From: Tricholoma matsutake
Lineage: Eukaryota > Basidiomycota > Agaricomycetes > Agaricales > Tricholomataceae
DNA length: 64,000 nt
NCBI GenBank assembly: GCA_026075535.2
Contig: AP026549.1
Location: 7,502,001 to 7,566,000, forward strand
Reading direction: 5' to 3'
Part shown: positions 1 to 12,059 of the stretch, in pieces
How positions within the stretch are numbered: position 1 is the stretch's first letter
Layout: every line of letters starts with the position of its first letter
The notes under the pieces: model-generated
Database searches by the model: none
What the model saw: the letters and a program-made list of their open reading frames with translations, nothing else
Told to the model about the DNA's origin: nothing
Made by a program: the position numbers and the translations under genes

Positions 1-738
1 TTGTCTCGTCGTAACCAGCGGTGCACTTCGGTTCAATGTATCCGAACAGAAGAGGTTACCTCGCTGTCGAACGGTCACACCAATACTGATGGAGTATTCC
101 AGAAGCAATGTTACTCACAGAAAATGAGATAAGCCTGTCATTGTGCTAGTGATCGATGTCTTGCATCAAGTTGCATAGAAGTGCTTTCTTCTAGATTAAA
201 ACATGTACAGAAGAGCAGGCATTCTCTGAATCCACTCTGACACAGATCAAGGGGCTTCCTGAAAGTGGAAAGCTGGAGCAGGGGTTGGTTAGTTAGTCCA
301 ACCGTTGGCCGCTGAGTTCTTTTCTGAGAACCCTCCGCATTGTCCGCAATTCCTCCCAGATTCACCCTCAGGACACATATTTAAGGCCTTGCAAATAATG
401 CCTCACGGGATTTCAAGAATCCGGGATTGCGGTTGGAAGGGTGGCATGGAAGAGTCCAAATGTCCCTCAAGAGATCAAGAGCGAGTTTGTGTAATAGAAT
501 CGTGACCAGTCACAGTTCATCAGGAAATCGGCAGGGGTCCGGCTGGTCCGGTATGACTAGACAGATTAGATCAATGGTTAACACTCTCCCATCAGTAGAT
601 AAGACTTTATCTGGCCTTATCAGACAATCAAATAATGACAAGGAGAGGTGTACTGACACTTTGACTACAGAGTCATGGCATATGGCATGATTATTTTGTC
701 ACATAGAATGGTTGGAGTGAATTAAATAGTTTTATATT
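1..738. other. Unassigned sequence at the left edge
   Basis: Only short overlapping reading frames occur here, with no recognisable motif, intron pattern or repeat. I see nothing to annotate. Confidence 0.5.
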
Positions 739-1250
739 AATATTTCATTTAAATGAGTCCTTGCTAGAGTTTGTCACGTTCTGATAGAATACTCAGATCC
801 TTGCAGGAAAGGGTCAGGGACTGATGCATGGACTAACAAAATTGCAACCTGTGAAATTGCTGCTCCTTAACATGTAATCCTTCATTTCAATGAAATGGCT
901 TTATACCATCCTTTCCTTCAAATGACATCCTTCCTAGAACCTGACTATGGCTGATAGGATACTCAGATACTTGTAGGAAAGGGTCAAGAGCTGGTACCTC
1001 AACTAGCCAGATTGTGATACATGAGATTGAAAAGTCATTGTGTACAATTGTTCAAGAAAACAAAAGGACTTTATACTGCCCTGTCCAGATATTATTCTTC
1101 CTTAGAGCTTGCCATGTACCTATGGAACATCTGAAACCTTGCAGGAGTGGGTCAGTGCTGTGTCAAACATATGGTAAGATGGATCATGCACTGATGCATT
1201 GACTGACAGAATTGCAACATATAATATTGTGTGTTGATGCAAATGATATG
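739..1250 (+). repeat. Degenerate 170-bp tandem repeat, about 3.3 copies
   Basis: Units begin near 781, 951 and 1122, with a partial unit at 739-780. Each carries a GAYACTCAGATNCTTG-like segment, then GGAAAGGGTCA, then an AT-rich AAATTG segment and a CTTTATAC segment. Copies are clearly diverged. The third unit ends a few bases before the terminus of the Plavaka-like element at 1258, so the element probably inserted at the edge of this array. Confidence 0.6.
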
Positions 1251-1257
1251 ATGCTAC

Positions 1258-1423
1258 CACCAGAGGCATGTTCCAGCTCATGTCAAAACGACATGAGTTC
1301 AGTTCATGTCTTCGGCATGTCTCCGGAAGTTGATCTGTATGTCATATGTCAGTAATTGATCTCGCGGAAAATGTGCCTCATAGTCTCCTTCCTTTTTTGT
1401 ATTATATTATTATTATTTAATTC
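1258..1423 (+). repeat. Left terminal inverted repeat of P1
   Basis: About 166 bp matching the reverse complement of 9985-10163. It contains a subterminal palindrome of the form CTCATGTC..GACATGAG, an AGTTGATCTGTATGTCAT segment and an AT-rich inner edge ending TTTAATTC. The subterminal palindrome is present at all four Plavaka ends in the window and is a plausible transposase binding site (inference). Confidence 0.85.
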
Positions 1424-1606
1424 AAAAAGAAATTAAGAGTTAAATATGCCTCATCAGGTGATTCTCAGTTCCATCATATCAAGACTCATTTAGTCAGGTG
1501 ACTGTATGTGAAGCCTGCCTCATGCACAACATTTGCTCTTTGTATTCTTCCATCGACATATCTTCCTCACATTCTTGTCATTAAATTCTCTGTACTATCC
1601 AAAGCC

Positions 1607-3098
1607 ATGCCACCATCCCCCCCATCAAAGTCTTCCATACATAAAAGACCCCAGGCATCCGAATCATCAACCTCAAAGTGTCTGCATCAAAAGGCCTTTG
1701 TTCCTGGGGAAGGGGAGAGGAGTGGAAAAGAAGATAGTCATCATCTGATAAAGACAGATATACCTGATGATGCCAGCCAACTTAAAGTGTGTGTTTCTTT
1801 GACTATTCTAATTTTATCCTGAGCTCTGAGATGGCACAACCCAGCTTGCCCTTGAGACCCACCTTCATGTCCTCATGGGTGCTGTAACCAACACATCAGT
1901 TCCTGAGGCCCCCAATAATCATACCTTGAATATCTTTTCTCAACGATTCACTTCTGCTGGGGAAATAAATGCATTAATCAAAGGCAATACCCATAATGCT
2001 CGGTTTCAAGCAGCGGATACAGCAGCACTTGATTCGATCACAGAACTTTGCAGACAATGCAATCTGGTGCCAGATTCTAATATTGCCCTCAATATTGCCC
2101 GCATCCCAGAGCATCATCTTTGATCAATCTTTTCGAAGGTTCACTCATTTGGTCTACCAGCATGGCATCCTGATCTTCTTGGTGGCACACACACTTTATT
2201 GTATAATGGAGCCCTTGAGTCAATTGCTATCTGGACTTTCGAGCAAGCAGCTATTACATTCACTTACCAACATCTTGCTCCAAATCTCACTTACCTCCAG
2301 AATAGACCTATCCTCGAGAAATTATATTGCAATTTCATTTGGGGTTATATAAAGAAGCTTGCTGGGAAGGAGGCAAAGGAGAAGGGCAGTGTTTGTTGAG
2401 GTGTCAAGGAGAACAAGGCATACAAGAACCGCTGATTGGTATGATTCTATTTTTATCTTTCACACTCGAATCACTAAATTTCACTCCAGCTTACTCTCAA
2501 ATGCTGCACCTATCTCAAAGAGCATGGCTGGAACCAGCATATCAGGCTTCTAGCTGGGTCATATGAGTGCACATCTGATGATGAGAGGAACCCTGATGGT
2601 GGTTTCTTCATTATGAGGAAGAAAGCGCGCAATCCCCATGTCACTGAGTTTCTGCGCCACATCAACAATAGCCACAAAGCAGGGAGCCCTCTTTTCCATG
2701 GGAGCAGGAAGCATGAGGAGCCTCACATCCTGCATCCTGAGAACCTGGAGAGCCAAATTTCCACTCATGTTCCTGTGGATTGTCCTTTGGATTGGTTCGA
2801 TCCAGCTTTCTTCAATGCAATGTCACTTAGGAATTGTGCACTCTTTGCCATGGCCCCAGTCATGCTTCCTTTGAAGAGTGATTGTCATCCAACTGACACT
2901 GATCCTGATTGGAAGAACATGCCCCAGCGCGCATTCATGAAGAAGTATGGAAACAGTGTTTGGGCTTTGTATAACATTCCGACAACCGCAGAAATGGAAG
3001 CCCTTGAACTTGAAGATAGTGACAACGATGATGAGGAGGACGAGGATGATGAGGAGGACAATCAGAATGAGCAGGAGGGGCAGGGTGAGCAGGAGTAG
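1607..3098 (+). pseudogene. Plavaka gene B (accessory ORF), P1 copy, decayed
   Basis: Three exons are inferred by comparison with the P2 copy: 1607-1786, 1845-2438 and 2490-3098. Introns are 58 and 51 bp (GT..AG) and both are phase 0. The model has 460 codons plus a TAG stop. Conserved blocks include LALETHLHVLMGAV near the start of exon 2, HLAPNL and KKLAGKEAKEKG at the end of exon 2, and a HGWNQHIRLLAGSY block then FFIMRKKARNP in exon 3. The C-terminus is very acidic (D/E-rich from about 3010). Three in-frame TGA stops lie at 2121, 2397 and 2433; the P2 copy has CAA, CGA and CAA there. The product has no function I can name. Its position opposite the transposase recalls the second gene of plant CACTA elements, but that is analogy only. 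Confidence 0.75.
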
Positions 3099-3424
3099 AT
3101 GGAAGATTAAATGGCCTGGGGCCCATCATGTCTCATCGTGTCTTTGTCTATCCATGGCCTCTTCTGTATGCACCATGAACCATCTTAGTTACTAGCATAT
3201 GCACTGTAGTAGTTATGATTTCATATGAATATGACTATGCTTTATGAACATTGTAAGTATGTGTCATTCGGGTGTTCTAGATCGCTATGAGACCTTCTCC
3301 TCCTTCTTGTTAGCTTTTGCTCATCACAGGGGCTACATATGGGGGCTGAGGGTTAGGGGCCAGGGGGATCGCTTGCATAGGTTGGCAACACCCAGTTGTG
3401 GCATCCTGGGTGTCCATCATAGCA

Positions 3425-3600
3425 CCCATAATCCACCCTACGAGTGGCTGCTCACAGGGCTGGGGGCGGGTGCTGATCGTCCAGCATCATCCTGGTGTCC
3501 TGGGTGTTTGTGGCACCATCCCCGTCATCGTAGCACCCGCAATCCACCCTACAAGAAGTGGCTCGCAAGGCTGGGATGGGTGCTGGACAATGGATGTTGT
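3425..3600 (+). repeat. Two diverged type-B palindromes in tandem
   Basis: Two units of about 115 bp each contain AATCCACCCTACRAG, then a GGCTC or GCTC partner, then GGGTGCTG. They match the type-B element repeated about 21 times across the window (consensus CCACCCYRYGAGCAG..GCTC). Confidence 0.6.
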
Positions 3601-3810
3601 GTTGAGGCCCCGGGATCCACACCGTTGACTGTAGGATGAGACAGAATGGGAGAAGATCCAACTGCAAGGGAGAAACGAGTCTCAGAGCTCATTGTCGAGG
3701 AATGGAAGCCGTGTTCAGAAAACCAAGACATGGAGATGAACTCAAGGCAGTCACATCGAGTACCAGATGTGAAGAAAAATAAAACCTGTTCTGCAATAGT
3801 AAACGTCAGT

Positions 3811-4460
3811 AAATGATGAGTGGTGTCCATGGCACCACCCCCTGCAGCTCAAACAGACTGTGTACCTGCTATCCCGTACGACCCCCAAGTGGCCATGTAC
3901 TCCACCTGCCTGCAACCCTCCAAGGAGTCACATCACCGCCATCTTGATGATGATGTACTATGCCAGAACAATGAAGGGCATTGTTCTGTAACAGAGGCCA
4001 TCAACGAATGATGGGTGGTGCATCCAGCACCTCCCTCCATAGCTCAAACAAGGGACTCACCTCATTCCCAATGAACCGCACACTCAAGACTGTGCATTGA
4101 CACCCCACACGGACCCCCAGCAGTTGTGTTCTCCTTCCAACCCTGACTCCCGGAGGAGTCGTCTTGATGACGCTGGGCCTTGCCAGAATGACACACCACA
4201 TGGTTCTGGAATGAAACTCATCAGCAATTGATGAGTGGCACACACGGCGCCATCCCCTGCTTTTCCAATGAGGAACTCACCTCATTTCCAACAAACTATG
4301 CCTTCCTGAGTGCGTAGCAAATCCTCCTATGGGCCCCAGATGGCCATAATGTCGATCCACCAGCGATTCTGTGAAGAATTGCCTGGCTAGTGTCTGGGCT
4401 TTTCCAGAATGACAAACAAGATTGTTCTAGAAATAAAGTTGTCAGCAAACAGCACTATCC
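3811..4460 (+). repeat. Degenerate ~215-bp tandem repeat, three units
   Basis: Units start near 3811, 4011 and 4231, each with ATGATGRGTGG-like sequence. Later parts of each unit share AACTCACCTCATT or its variant, a CCCCCAG-containing stretch and CCAGAAYGACA..TTGTTCT. They lie wholly inside the P1 spacer. No coding signal is shared between units. Confidence 0.6.
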
Positions 4461-5895
4461 TCATACATGCAGGTGAGCTGCTTACCTGTAATTGATGATC
4501 CAATGCACTTCCAAGCATGTCGTCCTCCAACATACAGCCCCAAGGTGGCCATATCCTCAAACCTCCCACGGTGGCACCAGCGAATGCGGTGTCATCATTT
4601 TGAATTCAATATGGTGCCATAGAGACACCATATGCATATACCATTCAAGTCTGAGTGTTATACAGTGAGCTGATGATCTGGGGAATCCAATACATGAGGC
4701 CATTTAAACTGGGGGTACAAATATTGAAGAGGGTGGCATTGTAATCGTTAAATTCTAAACGTGTGAGATATGTATGTAGCAGAGTAAAAACTTTCATAGT
4801 TACCATTACCCACTATCAGACAAAAATTTGAGTGATTCATCTGACAGGTGTTGGGTTCCACTTACCTGCGATAGACTAAAAATGTCAATCCTTGTCATCA
4901 GAATGACAGTGGGACTTGACATACCGTCGAATGTATATTCTGACCAAGAGCCACAGACAACCCAACAATGCCTCCTACATTAAAGATCCCCAAAAAGATA
5001 CCAACAAACAGCACACCGGCCAAGATAAGTGATGAACATGCAGGGAATGAGAGAACAGGGTGAAGTGATGAGGGAGAAGAAGAGGGGACAACATTGAGCC
5101 TTGCTACCCTGGGGCTCCCACTGTAGAGGCTGGACAGCTCAGTCAACGCTGCCCCCCATTCACAGACATTAATGAAAGAAGGAGAGAGAGGAGACGATGC
5201 CAGCAATCAGCGATGCGATGCGCACGTGAGCTGCCAGTGGCAGCGTGGCAGCTTGGCGTGATCAAGCCTATGGCCGAGAGCCTGGGAACCAAACAGACTT
5301 CCCATGGCTGCAGACGTCCCTGACTGAGCATCTTTTTCCAGAGAGAAGTCCATTGTTGTGGCATTTAGCAGCCTGTGCATGACTGGTTGCTATGTGGTGT
5401 GAACACGGCTAACATTCATTTATTCGAATGTTCACCATCATATGCAGTCTCTAGTCGATGGATCGTCTCAGGTGAGTACAATTAGTACGATCTTTTCCTA
5501 TGAGATAAGATAAGAAAATATCTAATGTTCCTTTACAACTTGAAGGTTGTCAATTATCATCTCGACACCATTATTGTCCCTAGCCAATGCTAGCATTGGC
5601 TGTCAACGAAACTCGGAGATGACAGGGGTTTGGGTGCCAAGGAAGGAAATATGACAAGCATTTGAGCTCATTAGGTTTGGGTCAGCAGGTATGTAGCTTG
5701 TTTGAGCTACTGGGGGCAGCGTCGAGGATGCTGTCCATTGTTTACTGACACATTTTTGTTAAAAACTAGGTATTTCTTTTTTGTTATTTCAGTGCTCACA
5801 GCCATCGCTAAGGCGTTAGTGAGCTTCTCGATGCCCATTACATCATGAAGAAACGTCAATTGACATTCATTTTTCGCGATTGGGGGCGGGTTCGG

Positions 5896-5919
5896 CACTA
5901 GCATGTCTACATGCTAGTG
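5896..5919. repeat. Perfect short hairpin
   Basis: Arms CACTAGCATG and CATGCTAGTG are exact 10-bp complements around a 4-nt loop. A related but diverged segment recurs near 6330-6360 in the same spacer, where the hairpin is lost. Role unknown. Confidence 0.7.
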
Positions 5920-6802
5920 GATCTTCCGGGACGAACGTTCATATGCATTCGTCCTTGCCATTTCCGTTTACACCCGCAGTTCCTCGTCTTCTTCTATGCA
6001 GGGGTGCATCCTCTTGATGCACCATGTGTATGGTTCATGCAAGTCTCGAACGAGGAAACTGTTCATTTCTTGATATGTTAGGGGCGTCATATGAAGCCTC
6101 ATTTTCTGTGTCCATAGGTAGCAGGTAAGTCATTTTTATTGACTATTGAGGGTGGTGCTTGTCATTGATAAATTAGCTTGGGGACATTGTATCTCGATGC
6201 CCCATAGGTTCTTTTTCCTTTTCTCAATATTCTCGACAACCCGTGTGTGTCGACATGACACTAGTGGATCCTTATTTACCCACTGACTTATGAATGAACA
6301 TCTGTTGGTGTTTGTTCTCTGCAAGTGGGAGCGGGCTCGGTGCCTGGTATGTCTACACTTCCCCTCTCTTCCCTGGGTCAAGCAGGAAGCTGATACGCTG
6401 AGCACGCATGCCATTCAGAACAAGTCGCAAACACTTGAGGTGGTGGCTCCCCCTTCGAGCCGTGCTTCGTCGATGTTTTCTGTTATGCCTGGGTCGAGGT
6501 CTGAGGAGAATTGTTGGCAGCGACAGGTCCGCAAAGGGGGCGCTACGGATGATATGGTGGCAGAGAGGAAGAACAAATGATGGTATAGGATCTTATTCAG
6601 CCATCATTTCCATTCCTCTTGTACACTGATTCTCAACTTCTCATGCTTATATGTCGGTTACTGACCTTTTGTTTTTGTTGTGTAGTGACGCTGCCACTGT
6701 GGGACCCAATGGTTATTGAGCTGGGCATCAATTCATGCTAGATTCATGAGTCATGACCATCTATAAACATTCAATTAAACTTGTATAATTTATTCATGTT
6801 TC

Positions 6803-9800
6803 CTATCTATGTTTACGGTTGAGTGACCAATTAATGACCATAATCTCCTTCTTCAACCCATATGTGCCAACAGGGATTGTATATGTAGCAAGGTGGCAAA
6901 TGATATGCTGTGGTTCAAGAATGTACACAGTGTTTGATAGCTCACAGCTGACAGCCTTTGATTGCAGCCTTGAGCAAGGCTCAACTGTGTATGGAGTTTT
7001 TTTCTGCTGAGCTGGAGAGAGTGGACGATGTTGATGAACAAAGAAAATCTTTTGCCAGAGACCTTCAAGAGGAAGCTCCCAAATTTCCTCAATATATCCA
7101 GTCTCAATGGCAGCTCCATGTGTTGGGATATAGAACTGAATGTGGGTATTTCCCACATGGCTATTATTGCAGCTGTATGTTTGATCCTCAAAGACCACTT
7201 GGCGAGGCTGTTGAGCAGTGGGAGGGAGCAGGAGGGTGCCAAGAGCATAAGGTCCACCAGTGTATACTGAATTGTAGTCCTGGCCAATGACTCTTAGATA
7301 TTGAAGAAGAAGGTCATAGTGCCTTTGGTCAAGAGGCTTTGCACTTGCATGAGCAGCAGCAACTTCAGGGCCATTCAGATTGTGTTTTGGCTGAGAAGTG
7401 GGATGTGTACTTGGTTGTAAAATCTCAGCCAATTCAGGAGCATTGGCTCAGAAGGTGTCATTGCCAAGAAGTGCATCTAAGCGCCCACGATGAGCACTCT
7501 GGTGAAGCATGGTTAACTCCATATCCTCTGTTCCAAAAATACTACTTAATAAAGGTACATTTGAAAAACTGAGGACTTATGAAGGTGGTGGTTTGTTTTG
7601 ATTTTCCCATAATCTCCATTCATCCTCTCGCCAGGAAATTCACTAAGCAGAGCTAGTGGGCCCCAGAATTTAAGTAGTGCCCCATTGTGCATAGCATAGT
7701 GATGGTTGGGCATTGAGTGAAATACAGCACCAAAAAGGTGCTGCATAGAAGAGCGGTAATTAATGTAGTGGTCCATATAAACATCTGCTTCAGCATTGCT
7801 TACAGAATAGCCTGCAATGATATTTGTTGCACAGACTAATTCACAAAAGTTCCATAAAAGTTCCTGTTGTTCCTCAGTGCCATTCCACCAGAGTGCTGGA
7901 ATGACAAGAGGAAATATGATGGAGAATAGAATGAGGAGCTCATGAGCTTTCAAGCTTCCATGACTGGCTTCACCAAGCTTGGTGGGAGGCCGCTGAACCC
8001 AAGTAGGAAGCTGAACATCTGAAATGCATGCTCGAATCATAGCTAGCTCTGCAGGCATAAAGTTGAATGCACCACCAATAGACACAGGCTCTTCATCATC
8101 TTCATTGTAGTCACCAGAAGGAAGAGGCACAGCATTTGAACTGGGAGTAGGAGTAGAGCTGGAGGTAGGACTCAGGGTAATGTTTGTGTTGTCAACATCC
8201 ATATTGTGCAAATGCTCTGCAAGATCTGAGGTGCTGCTGTGTTGACTTGCATGATCTGAGTCATCTTCAGAGTAATTGGATGAGGTCTCCACATCATCAG
8301 TATCATCATCAAGTTGAAGGCTTTCCAACAATTTGATTGCAGCCTTGGTTTGCCCAATGCCCCACAGAACTCGAAGATGATACTGGAGGATTCCTTCAAG
8401 AAAATTGTGCATGAATCCTAGAATGACATATTGAACAGGATCCCAGTAAGGAAGATCATGGAGTGGTGTCCATCGTACACCAGTTTCTTTGGTCAAAGCT
8501 ATTTTAGCCTTGATAGTTGTTAGATTGTACCACTCTTGAGCTTGAGTGTGAACTTCAGTTCTACGCCGCAGTTCCCAGTTATGGTGATCCAGATTTTCAA
8601 TGTCATCATGATGACACTTACAGAAGGAACAGAATAACCCAGCAGCATGAGAAACAAATCCAGACACCTTGCAAATGGCCTGCAAATCTGCCAGCAGTGG
8701 AATAAGCCATGCTGCTACTGCAGTGCCCTGTGGGTTGTGGAATGTAGGTAAGACCTTTCCTGGGAGGTCTAAATCTAAAATCATGTTCTTGATAGGCTCC
8801 AGAACATGTGGTATTGTCCAAATGGTTGGAGCATGTGGAGATGGACTCATCCCAATAGTCAACGTGTTTGCACGAAGGAATCTGATGGAGATGGGCGAGT
8901 TCAAACAGTATAAGATAATGGCACCACATGAAACTACTTTGCCTAAAGATTTGTTAATTTCCATCCACACCCCAAAATTGACAGACATACCTGCACTTTT
9001 ATTGGTCAAAGGATTAAACCAGTCAATATATAGTGCAAAAACAAGGTGGTAAGGTGATTGAAGAAAAGGGCACAGTGAACTTCAGGCAGGGCTGTCATAT
9101 ATATCGTGCATCTGTCCAGGATTGAATGCCCCTTGAGACTTTGCAAAAGTCTGATGCAAATGGTCCTCAATTTGAGAATGAGAGAGTAAAAATATGAGCC
9201 ATGACTCCAATGACTGAGTAGTGTAGAGGCATTCAGGGATCCTCTGCAAGCCACTTGAAGTCACATGTTGTGTGTATAGATCAGTGTTACAAGGCCTGGA
9301 CTTTGGAGAGCGATGCCAGTTACATTGTGATGGACCATCATTAGGATATTGCTTGAAGCACTTTGGGCAACAAGTGACCCAGACTATAGTAGGATTGAGC
9401 TGACATCAGGAATATACTGTCCGTATATCCAGTGGCATCTTGAATTCTGTGAGTTCTGCAGTCTCAATGTCAGCAGCAGCAAGCGCAAGTTTAATGAGCC
9501 TCAGAGTGGTGAGGATGATAAACTTGAACAGGCGCAAGAGAATATTGGCAGTATCTCTACTGATTCCAGACTGAAGAGAGAGCCAAGCAACAATGAGACA
9601 GCATAGATCAATGACAGGCATAACAACTATAGTTTGAAGCTTAAATTGTAATTCAGTAACTGTAAAAACAGTGTTCACATACCTTGTGTAAGATCTATGC
9701 ATTGAGTAGCTTGAGGGTGTGGCTCGACATCAATGATGGTGGACCTTGGTGGAAGTGAGTATGGATCATCCTGGGAATCATGTTGATCTCGAGTTTCATG

Positions 9801-9911
9801 CTTTCTTCGTATCTGTGAACTGACAAGACGGCCAGGCACATTTTGGCCATGTGAGTCCAAATAGGTTAAGCAGAAACAGACACTACAAGTGCAGACAACT
9901 TTACGAGGCAT
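6803..9911 (-). pseudogene. Tnp2-type (Plavaka-like) transposase, P1 copy, decayed
   Basis: Three exons are inferred: 9911-9683, 9626-7581 and 7527-6803, with 56- and 53-bp introns. The coding sum is exactly 3000 nt (999 aa), a typical size for this family. Visible features are an N-terminal C-x-C-x2-C motif (residues 7-12), a CCPKCFKQYP cysteine motif, a SWL..LSHSQIEDH block, MHDIYDSPA, CSFCKCHH, DLPYWDPVQY followed by HNFLEGILQYHLRVLWGIG, an acidic low-complexity insert, and FPGERMNGDYG. These blocks are characteristic of Agaricomycete Tnp2/Plavaka transposases, which cut and paste the element through its terminal repeats. Defects: TGA at 9406, 9082 and 7448, and the second intron donor reads ATAAGT instead of GTAAGT (7575-7580). 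The start is the ATG shared with P2. Confidence 0.85.
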
Positions 9912-9984
9912 GGAGAGAATCCAATGATGTTGTGGTTATCAGACAATCAACATGTGAACAAGTTCTGACTCACTACTGATCGGA

Positions 9985-10163
9985 GAATTAAATAATAATA
10001 ATAATACAATACCAGAAAGGAAGGAGACTACGAGGCACATTTTCCACGAGATCAATTACTGACTAATCACTATGTATGACATACAGATCAACTTCCGGAG
10101 ACGTGCCAAAGACATGAACTGAACTCATGTTGTTTTGACATGAGCTGGAACATGCCTCCAGTG
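9985..10163 (-). repeat. Right terminal inverted repeat of P1
   Basis: Its reverse complement matches 1258-1423 over its whole length with small indels (for example an extra TAGTGAT segment). It ends CCTCCAGTG, followed by the target duplication TAC. Confidence 0.85.
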
Positions 10164-10219
10164 TACAATTCACATTACTCAAAGAAACCCCAATACATGT
10201 TCCTCAATACACATCCCTT

Positions 10220-10815
10220 CCACACCCCTCCAATGCCTCCCTGACATGTCCCTACTGCCCCCCAGCAGCCGCCTCAGCTACTCATCTAGCAGCCACTCCA
10301 GCTCTACCTTCACCATGCTGTCCCTGGCATCCCAATCCTGCCCCAGCACCCCCCCTGGCACTCTCCCCAGCTTGTACCCCAGCTTCCCCAGCCCCTGCTC
10401 CACTGCTTGGATGCCAAAGGTGGACCCAGAGAAGCCACTGAGATGCAGGCCAACCAACCAGGGGGAAATGACATCTGCCAATGGTGGAATTGTATCACTG
10501 TTGAAATAATCAGCAGAAAGAATTGTCAATTAATCATCGTATCTTATGGGAATAAGAGCACAGAAGTTGGGAATCAGCAATTGAGAGCCTAAGGGAAACA
10601 TTTGAATACCATACATAGGAGGAGGCATGGTGGGTGTAGGACGTCGTGCATGAGAGCCAGGCTCTGGCCTGCAAAAGAAGGTGAAAAAATGAGCAAAGAA
10701 AGAAAAAACTTGCCAGTTATATTTTGAAGTCTTCTGGGCAACACAACATTCATTAAGTGCACAAAATGTGCATCATGGTACATTGCAGCCATGGAGATTG
10801 CTTTGGGAAGCACAG
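10220..10815 (-). pseudogene. Remnant of an unrecognised multi-exon gene
   Basis: The minus strand has coding-like pieces separated by intron-like junctions. One piece (about 10813-10715) contains HLMNVVLPRRLQNITG and is followed by a putative donor. An acceptor TTTTGCAG near 10672 leads into a PTPTMPPPMYG-type stretch, and an acceptor TTTCAACAG near 10505 leads into an open frame down to 10278 (DVISPWLVGLHLSGF...). I do not recognise the family. A related stretch (LMHNILQHPPCL, minus strand, 20017-20080) suggests a second, larger relative at 18-21 kb. No complete gene can be built. Confidence 0.4.
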
Positions 10816-10860
10816 GGTAAGGGACACTCAGATAAGGGAGAGTGCACCAAGGACAAAATA

Positions 10861-11126
10861 CACAGGGTGGATATCTGCATGATCTGAGCCAAACAATTCA
10901 TCACTCATGCAGAAGACATTCCAAATGATCTAACCATAATTTGAATTGAAACAATGATAGATTGTTCAAAAGTTCTTCATAAAAGACAATTTGTGCCAAC
11001 TCTTTTATGAAAAACTTTTGAACAATCTATCATTGTTTCAATTCAAATTATGGTTAGATCATTTGGAATGTCTTCTGCATAAGTTATGAATTGTTTGGCT
11101 CAGATCATGCAGATATCCACCCTGTG
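10861..11126. mobile_element. Foldback MITE, copy 1 (266 bp)
   Basis: Almost the whole element is one inverted repeat, beginning CACAGGGTGGATATCTGC and ending in its reverse complement. The unpaired centre is about 15-20 nt. It is flanked by a 3-bp duplication ATA (10858-10860 and 11127-11129). A second copy lies at 13608-13870. It has no coding capacity. The CAC..GTG ends and 3-bp duplication match the rules of the Plavaka-like elements here, so mobilisation by that transposase is possible (inference). Confidence 0.88.
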
Positions 11127-11324
11127 ATATAAGTCAGGGTTACCAGCTATGATCATAAAAAAGCAAAATATCATGCATACAACAACAAATTCCTGGTTAG
11201 CCTACTGCCTGTTTCCCTTGCGCACCATGCCTGGAGAGTGAACACATGGCCCTCATCACTGTCTCATCTTATCTCACCCCCACTCCTTCCTAAGATGCAG
11301 AAAACCAACATTAGTAAGTCATGA

Positions 11325-11807
11325 GGCAAGGCAGGGGTAGGGGTATACCCTTGTGTTTTTGGGCTAAGGGTATGAGGGGTAAGAGTAGGGGTTTGGAAGT
11401 TCATACTCTTGCATACCCCTGTACCCATACTAAGGTTACAGGTGTATGCCAGGGGTATGCTTATGTAAGAATATCATTTGATTTTTTCTGCTACAAAGGC
11501 TCATATTCAAGATTTTCATCAATTAAATTCAGATTTTGGGATTGTCCAACATGATAATGGCTTTCATATGTTAGTAAAAGGTATTAATATGTGATATTAA
11601 TAGTAAATACAATAGTTATCAACACTTTTCAAATGAATTTTGCTCTAAATATGTTGATTTTGTGCCAAACCCTTGTACCCTTGACAAACCCTCTCATACC
11701 CTGGGCAACCCTTATATGCTTCCATACCCTTACCCCTAAGGGTAGGGTGTTCAGGGGTAGGGGTAAGGGTATGAGATTTGACACCCAGGGGTAACCCCTG
11801 CCTTGCC
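11325..11807. mobile_element. GGGGTA-rich MITE-like TIR element (483 bp)
   Basis: The left end starts GGCAAGGCAGGGGTA and the right end is the reverse complement GTAACCCCTGCCTTGCC. The outer ~100 bp on each side are full of GGGTA/TACCC motifs in opposite orientation; the centre is AT-rich. No clear target duplication is seen. It abuts a SINE tail on the right (11811). Confidence 0.6.
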
Positions 11808-11810
11808 CCA

Positions 11811-12010
11811 GTACTTTACACTCCCCCCCCTAGTCTGAGCAGACTCCACTCAGAATCCACTCAGGCTAGGACTGCTTGGACAGTCCTAGGACTCTGCTCA
11901 GACTCCACTAGGACTCCACTTGGACTCCACTTGGACTCCACTTGGATTCTGCTAAGACTTCAAGCAAACTACATTCAAATCAACTTCATAATGAAACTTT
12001 ACACTTCTGA
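11811..12010 (-). mobile_element. SINE tail fragment (copy F)
   Basis: Read on the minus strand it has tandem GGACTCCA/GGAGTCC-type repeats with scattered CTAGGAC motifs, ending in the shared tail GGGGGGGAGTGTAAAG. The tRNA-like head is missing, so this is a 5'-truncated copy. Confidence 0.6.
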
Positions 12011-12059
12011 ATGATTGTCCAGATGTAGTCCAAGTTGCAAGGCTGATTATTACTCATAC

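Larger units (their letters stand above)
3099..6802. other. Spacer between the two P1 genes
   Basis: The first 170 bp downstream of gene B match the corresponding stretch in P2 (48280-48438, reverse complement), so they look like a shared 3' untranslated region. After that the P1 and P2 spacers are unrelated. This spacer holds type-B palindromes, a 215-bp tandem repeat and several hairpins, listed separately, but no coding region I can support. Confidence 0.6.
1258..10163 (-). mobile_element. Plavaka/CACTA-like DNA transposon P1, 8.9 kb
   Basis: The termini are an inverted pair starting CACCAGAGGCAT at the left and CACTGGAGGCAT (reverse complement) at the right. They are flanked by an exact 3-bp duplication TAC (1255-1257 and 10164-10166). 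CAC ends and 3-bp target duplications are the rule for CACTA-type elements. Inside are two convergent genes: a Tnp2-type transposase on the minus strand (6803-9911) and gene B on the plus strand (1607-3098), separated by a 3.7-kb spacer. Element P2 (43156-50327) has the same ends and genes in the opposite orientation. Both genes of P1 carry premature stops, so P1 is not autonomous as it stands. Confidence 0.88.

Noticed and set aside
6110..6140. Intron donor near CAGGTAAGT in the P1 spacer
   Set aside because: No matching acceptor, hairpin A or coding frame is nearby; likely chance.
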